Source: Sporosarcina luteola (GTDB taxonomy: Bacteria; Bacillota; Bacilli; Bacillales_A; Planococcaceae). Taken from it: a stretch of 64,000 nt of DNA. The translations under genes and the position numbers were made by a program. Below are positions 60,223 through 64,000 of the stretch, piece after piece. The stretch is from the NCBI GenBank assembly GCA_014204635.1, contig JACHLS010000010.1, forward strand, positions 62,001 through 126,000, in the 5' to 3' direction. A model generated the notes under the pieces. It saw only the letters and a program-made list of their open reading frames with translations, ran no database searches and had not been told where the DNA came from. Positions within the stretch are counted from its first letter, which is position 1, and each line of letters begins with the position of its first letter.

Positions 60223-61059
60223 ATGAATCGTAAAAGTGCTGTGTTCATTTTCATTATTTCCACTTTTATACTGACATTCTGTTTGGCGGCATTATTTCAT
60301 TTTTGCAATTTGGATATGTTATCACCCTTTCTTATGTTTATTCCACTAGCTACAAGTTTTTTTGTACAAAAATTATTGTTGAAACAACCTATTTTAGGTC
60401 CAAGAGGATTCGGTTTTCGGTTGGGCAAAAAAAAGTTTTTAGTACTGGCACCCTTGTTCAGTTTTTTGTTTATAGTCATTGTGTATGCGGTCTCCTTTCT
60501 GCTTAATCCAGACCTCTTCTCAATTGAACAAACATATAAAATTGTACAGGATACGGTAACATATAATGAAAACTCCTCACTCTTTTCGAATATTTTAATT
60601 GCTGCGCTTTTGCAGCTACTAGCCGCCCCATTACTGAACATCTTCATATTTTTAGGAGAAGAAGTCGGTTGGCGCGGATTCCTGTATCCGAATTTACTAT
60701 TGGTATATGGAAAAAAAGGACTCCTTATAGGCGGCTTAATTTGGGGAGTGTGGCACACTCCTATGATTTACTTTTATAACTTAAATTTTGGGAACCATCA
60801 TCATTTAGGTATACTTTTCATGACGATTTTTTGTATTTTGGCCGGGATTATACTCCAGTATTTTTATGAGAAAAGCAATTCGATTTACTCGGTTGCATTA
60901 ATGCATGGAATGCTAAATATTTCCGGGAATTTTATTTTCTTATTTTCAGTGGAAAAAGAGCATAGATATTTTATAGATGGTGGTACGGGGATTATTGGCA
61001 TTATCATTTTGCTGCCAATTGCTTATTTTTGTTATAAACATTTTCAGGTGAAAGAGTAA
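60223..61059 (+). CDS. CPBP family intramembrane metalloprotease
   Basis: The 278-residue membrane protein has about eight helices and the three CPBP motifs: EEVGWRGFLYP (Glu-Glu-x3-Arg, near 146-156), a His motif GVWHTPMIYF near 177-186 and a final GMLNISGN motif near residue 230. This family includes Rce1-like proteases and bacteriocin-immunity proteins. GAAAGGAGA precedes the ATG. No bacteriocin precursor is evident next to it. Confidence 0.88.
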   Translation: MNRKSAVFIFIISTFILTFCLAALFHFCNLDMLSPFLMFIPLATSFFVQKLLLKQPILGPRGFGFRLGKKKFLVLAPLFSFLFIVIVYAVSFLLNPDLFSIEQTYKIVQDTVTYNENSSLFSNILIAALLQLLAAPLLNIFIFLGEEVGWRGFLYPNLLLVYGKKGLLIGGLIWGVWHTPMIYFYNLNFGNHHHLGILFMTIFCILAGIILQYFYEKSNSIYSVALMHGMLNISGNFIFLFSVEKEHRYFIDGGTGIIGIIILLPIAYFCYKHFQVKE

Positions 61060-61199
61060 TATATTACGACTTTCTATGTTGAATTGGAACAGGACTAGCT
61101 TTATATAATTGTCTAATATAACAGCAACAATCATTCTCCAGGCAATGTCTTCATTAAAAAAAAGCTACAAAGAAAGCTCCGATACAACCATAGGTAACT

Positions 61200-61533
61200 G
61201 TGAATGATACTGCGACCGGAGTTGAAACGTATGTTCGTGTTGGTGCATGTAGTTATGTTAAAGATTTAGCGACAGAAGTAAATTGCCTTATTGCTACTAG
61301 AACCAGATTGCCACAACGGCCTATTCCAGTTAGGAAATAAGCTATCGAGTAATAAATACCGATAACAAAGCTTGGTCTATCCTTACTATAGTTGGATTCC
61401 TTACAAGCACTGCTGATGGTGGAAAATTAAATACTCTTGAGAAACGTCTAACCGTAGGAAAAGCCATTGTAGAGGGCATTCGAAATTCCCACCAATGTAA
61501 TACCTTCATAATATATCAAAAGCACAGAATATA
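61200..61533 (+). pseudogene. Decayed coding relic, two short frames
   Basis: Two open stretches follow each other in different plus frames. The first (61200-61340) reads VNDTATGVETYVRVGACSY onward for 46 codons; the second (about 61349-61533) includes WSILTIVGFLTSTADGGKL and EKRLTVGKAIVEGIRN. Neither has a ribosome site. Together they look like one small gene broken by a frameshift. I do not recognise the family. The rest of the gap 61060-61557 is empty. Confidence 0.3.
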
Positions 61534-61554
61534 ATTTTCGATATTCTGTGCTTT
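61518..61554. terminator. Terminator after the lipoprotein gene at 61558
   Basis: AAAGCACAGAATAT and ATATTCTGTGCTTT form a 14-pair stem with an eight-base loop. It lies directly after the minus-strand stop at 61558; both sides are U-rich enough to work weakly. Confidence 0.75.
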
Positions 61555-61557
61555 GTT

Positions 61558-62049
61558 TTATCTTCCTGCAGCATATATAAACTGAAATTTCATGTCTTTA
61601 TCAAAAGACATAGTAACTGAATGACTATCTTCTTTTTCATATATAAAATAAGTAAGCTCAACACCATCAGGATGTTTATTAATATAAGATATCGACATAG
61701 GATATCCACCTAGATCAACACGAAATGGTATATTGCCTTCTGGTACACCAAAATCAATCTCACCATTTTTCACTTCAAATTCCACGTTGAATTCAGTTTT
61801 CAATTCTTCAAATTTACCTTTTGATATTAAGCTCATGATTCTCCTAGAAGCACGATCACCAACCTGTAAATCATTATTATAATCAGATAAATCAGTTTTA
61901 AGTTGTTCATTCTCTTCCTTTAATTTCTGAATTTCCTTATTTAGATTTTCAAACTGACTCTCTTCTTTTCCAAGCTGATCCATATCATTTTTATTCGAGC
62001 AACCGAATAAAAACAACAAGATAAAGACAACTATCCAAACTCTTTTCAA
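61558..62049 (-). CDS. Putative lipoprotein with coiled coil
   Basis: The 163-residue protein has a lipoprotein signal peptide ending in lipobox LFGC (Cys17), a coiled coil at about 25-60 (ENLNKEIQKLKEENEQLK) and a small beta-rich C-terminal domain. It should be tethered to the outer face of the membrane. I do not recognise the family. The ribosome site is AAGGTTGAC-like. Confidence 0.75.
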   Translation of the reverse strand: MKRVWIVVFILLFLFGCSNKNDMDQLGKEESQFENLNKEIQKLKEENEQLKTDLSDYNNDLQVGDRASRRIMSLISKGKFEELKTEFNVEFEVKNGEIDFGVPEGNIPFRVDLGGYPMSISYINKHPDGVELTYFIYEKEDSHSVTMSFDKDMKFQFIYAAGR

Positions 62050-62350
62050 TGCAAGTCAACCTTTCTTGATTTTTAATCAGGTGAAGCTCCTACTCCTCTT
62101 CCCTGCTCATTTCACTTTATAAATTGAACATATGTTTACAAAATATATAGCTAAATAGTAGATGCAATCAATTTCTCATTACTGAGAAAAACACACGAAC
62201 CCTTTGGGGGGGGTCATGCGCTTCTACCAAGATTTCCTCTATACCATACATCCTTAATGGTATCTTCCCTTAAACTGTTTCGCCATTAAAAAATGTCTAG
62301 TCAAAATTGAGGTTATAAAATGTTGTTCCAGCAAAGCCCCTGTTCATTAT
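62050..62350. other. Non-coding gap with an eight-G tract
   Basis: These 301 bases carry no gene. A run of eight G (62206-62213) stands out in AT-rich DNA and could slip during replication. No RNA or repeat was recognised. Confidence 0.5.
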
Positions 62351-62848
62351 TTAATCTTTCATTCTTTCCACTACCTTGATTGCACTCGTTGAAGCTAACT
62401 TTTTATCACTTAATGTATGTCCTTTTACAAGAGAGATATCGTATTCTCCAATCGAGAAATATTCATTATTCGAACCTTCCTTGCTCTTTTTAAATTTTAT
62501 CGTATATTCATTATTATCTATTGTAGTAAGCTCCCAACTAGCACCAACTGTTGTCAATTCAGAACTGGCTGATATTTTTCCCGCGTAGTACCCTTCCTTA
62601 TCCTTCACTAATTCGCCGACCAAATATGTATTTTCACTTGATTGGATGACTACTACATTTTCTCCATTCGTTGTTGTTAGCAAATCAATACGACCTTTAA
62701 CATTTTCTTTCTGAACAAGCTGTTTCAACGCTTCTTCTTTAGAAGGGAAATGTTCAATTGCTCTCTTCTCACTGCAAGCAGATAAGAAAAAGATAGATGT
62801 AACTGTTAACAAAATAATAAATTTTCTAATGATAACCGCCGCCTTCAT
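62351..62848 (-). CDS. Putative lipoprotein
   Basis: The 165-residue protein has a basic start, a hydrophobic stretch and lipobox LSAC (Cys25), then SEKRAIEHFPSKEEALKQ and a beta-rich domain with alternating polar strands (NVVVIQSSENTYLVGELV). It is likely exported and lipid-anchored. No family recognised. The gene stands alone and is similar only in kind, not in sequence, to the lipoprotein at 61558. Confidence 0.75.
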   Translation of the reverse strand: MKAAVIIRKFIILLTVTSIFFLSACSEKRAIEHFPSKEEALKQLVQKENVKGRIDLLTTTNGENVVVIQSSENTYLVGELVKDKEGYYAGKISASSELTTVGASWELTTIDNNEYTIKFKKSKEGSNNEYFSIGEYDISLVKGHTLSDKKLASTSAIKVVERMKD

Positions 62849-63498
62849 TGTTTGATTTTGATAAAAACTACTTGCTACTGTTCACAATGGTACTGTTACG
62901 TAAATAAGGACACATCTTACGAATGTTCATTCCACTTAGAAGTATCGGTAATACAATTAACCAATTATTCTAGTCACGTATGGTTCGCTGTTTAGTAATC
63001 AACGTCATACTTACATTAATTTACCACAACATAAACTACTATTGGGCAAAGGGTATAAATATAGCCTGACTTTCCTTAGTTCAAAAGGTTCCCATCGGCT
63101 CTATGAATTCTAAACATTCTTTCTCAATAATATTTACTCTCTCACTCAAACCCATATTCGGTAATTATTTATTAGTAATCCATAATTTAACGAAACCCTT
63201 TTATGCGACTCCTTCGTGCTCGCTTTCTGCACGCAACTACTGATCGAAAAAACCCTTCAAACCAACAAATTCAATGATCTCCCCGTAGTAAACCAACACC
63301 CTGCTTCTTTTTAAGCGATACAAATTAAATACCAAACTTAGGAATGTTTGAAATAGAACAATAAATTTGTATAGACTAATAATTGAGTTTGTTTTACAAT
63401 GAACTTGTTCACATAAAAAAGGTGTTTTCTGATAAATGATACCCAGAAACGTAGGTCGAAATTATCAGACTCACCAATCATAAGGGGGAACATAGTTT
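62849..63498. other. Non-coding gap before the binding-protein gene
   Basis: No gene is seen in 650 bases. A slightly GC-richer patch near 63200-63250 (CTCCTTCGTGCTCGCTTTCTG) differs from its AT-rich surroundings and may be a remnant of a repeat. The last 130 bases contain the candidate promoter for the next gene. Confidence 0.45.
63372..63400 (+). promoter_or_regulatory. Candidate SigA promoter of the substrate-binding protein gene
   Basis: Plus strand TAGACT (63372-63377), 17-base spacer, TACAAT (63395-63400), about 100 bases before the ATG. The -35 matches four of six consensus bases. Confidence 0.4.
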
Positions 63499-64000
63499 AT
63501 GATGAAACGAATAGGTAAAGTAATAGCGGCATCAGCCCTATTTGCAGGGCTACTGGCAGGTTGTGGAACAAGCAGCGGCCAAAGTGGCAGCCAAAACGGA
63601 GATACGATTAAAATTGGTGTCAATCTCGAATTGTCAGGTGGCGTGGCGTCATATGGTACAGGGATTAACAAAGGCGTTCAGCTTGCAGTTGAAGAAATCA
63701 ATGCGGCTGGAGGAATAGACGGGAAAGAAATCGAACTCATTTCTGTTGATAATAAGTCAGATGGCCAAGAAGCGACAAGCGGCGCGATTAAACTGACAGA
63801 CCAAGATAAGGTCGCAGCAATTATCGGTGCAGCAACAAGCGGGAATACAATCGCACAAGTTGAAATTGCGAATGATAAAAAGACGGTACTCATCACTCCT
63901 TCCGGTACTAGCATGGTCGTTACAGTGAACGAAAAAGGAAAGCTCAATGACTATGCATTCCGCACCACATTCATTGACCCATTCCAAGGAACAGTCGCTG
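63499..64000 (+). CDS. Branched-chain amino-acid ABC transporter substrate-binding lipoprotein (partial)
   Basis: The visible 167 codons start MMKRIGKVIAASALFAGLLAGCG with lipobox LAGC, a Ser/Gly/Gln linker and then the Leu/Ile/Val-binding (Peripla_BP_6) opening IKIGVNLELSGGVASYGTGI and phrases INAAGGIDGKEIEL and IIGAATSGNT. It captures amino acids outside the cell for an ABC importer whose genes should follow. ATG 63499 is eight bases after AAGGGGGAA. The C-terminal part is outside the window. Confidence 0.93.
   Translation, partial: MMKRIGKVIAASALFAGLLAGCGTSSGQSGSQNGDTIKIGVNLELSGGVASYGTGINKGVQLAVEEINAAGGIDGKEIELISVDNKSDGQEATSGAIKLTDQDKVAAIIGAATSGNTIAQVEIANDKKTVLITPSGTSMVVTVNEKGKLNDYAFRTTFIDPFQGTVA

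Noticed and set aside
63471-63987. Minus-strand frames at the window end
   Set aside because: They are antisense to the binding-protein gene, which has a lipobox, ribosome site and family motifs.

Overview
The window reads as chromosomal DNA of an endospore-forming, low-to-mid GC member of the Bacillales, most likely Planococcaceae and Sporosarcina-like. This genus-level call is inference from gene content and layout. Spore genes (safA, spo0B, spoIVFA/FB, spoIIB-like, spoVID-like) and Bacillus-type housekeeping genes lie in almost the same order as in the Bacillus subtilis chromosome from tgt to tig, and nearly all are on the minus strand.

Layout. Positions 1-3573 hold tgt, queA, ruvB and ruvA (tRNA queuosine and Holliday-junction processing). 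Positions 3838-5851 hold a CotS-type kinase-fold gene and safA. Positions 5981-9206 hold pheA, pheB, obg and spo0B. Positions 9335-10412 hold the L21/Prp/L27 operon with its promoter and leader. Positions 10404-17056 hold spoIVFB/FA, minD/C, mreD/C/B, radC and maf. Positions 17153-29775 hold a spoIIB-like gene and then a full type IVa pilus locus: prepilin peptidase, PilO, PilN, PilM, two prepilins, PilC, PilT, PilB, a G5-domain wall protein and a block of minor-pilin genes. Two paralogous membrane GGDEF proteins and folC follow. Divergent from folC is a plus-strand operon of two RimK-like ATP-grasp enzymes plus a small membrane protein. Then come valS with a valine T-box, a spoVID-like gene lacking LysM, the haem operon hemAXCDBL, engB, lon, clpX, tig and a TPR protein.

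From about 54.6 kb to the end the gene order is no longer the conserved one. It is a more AT-rich accessory stretch of mostly single genes: a small unknown gene, DUF2935, an SDR, DUF1835/DUF3658, NUDIX, GNAT, a CPBP protease, two lipoproteins, a decayed coding relic and the start of a branched-chain amino-acid binding protein.

How the parts fit. The haem operon has a PerR-like box over a candidate promoter. valS has a tRNA-Val T-box. The ribosomal operon encodes both L27 with its N-terminal extension and the protease that removes it. The pilus locus sits beside two potential c-di-GMP synthases, which suggests, but does not prove, second-messenger control of pili. The least explained parts are the pilus locus with its wall protein and beta-helix-like passenger, the paired ATP-grasp operon next to folC, and a 99-base nested palindrome downstream of engB.
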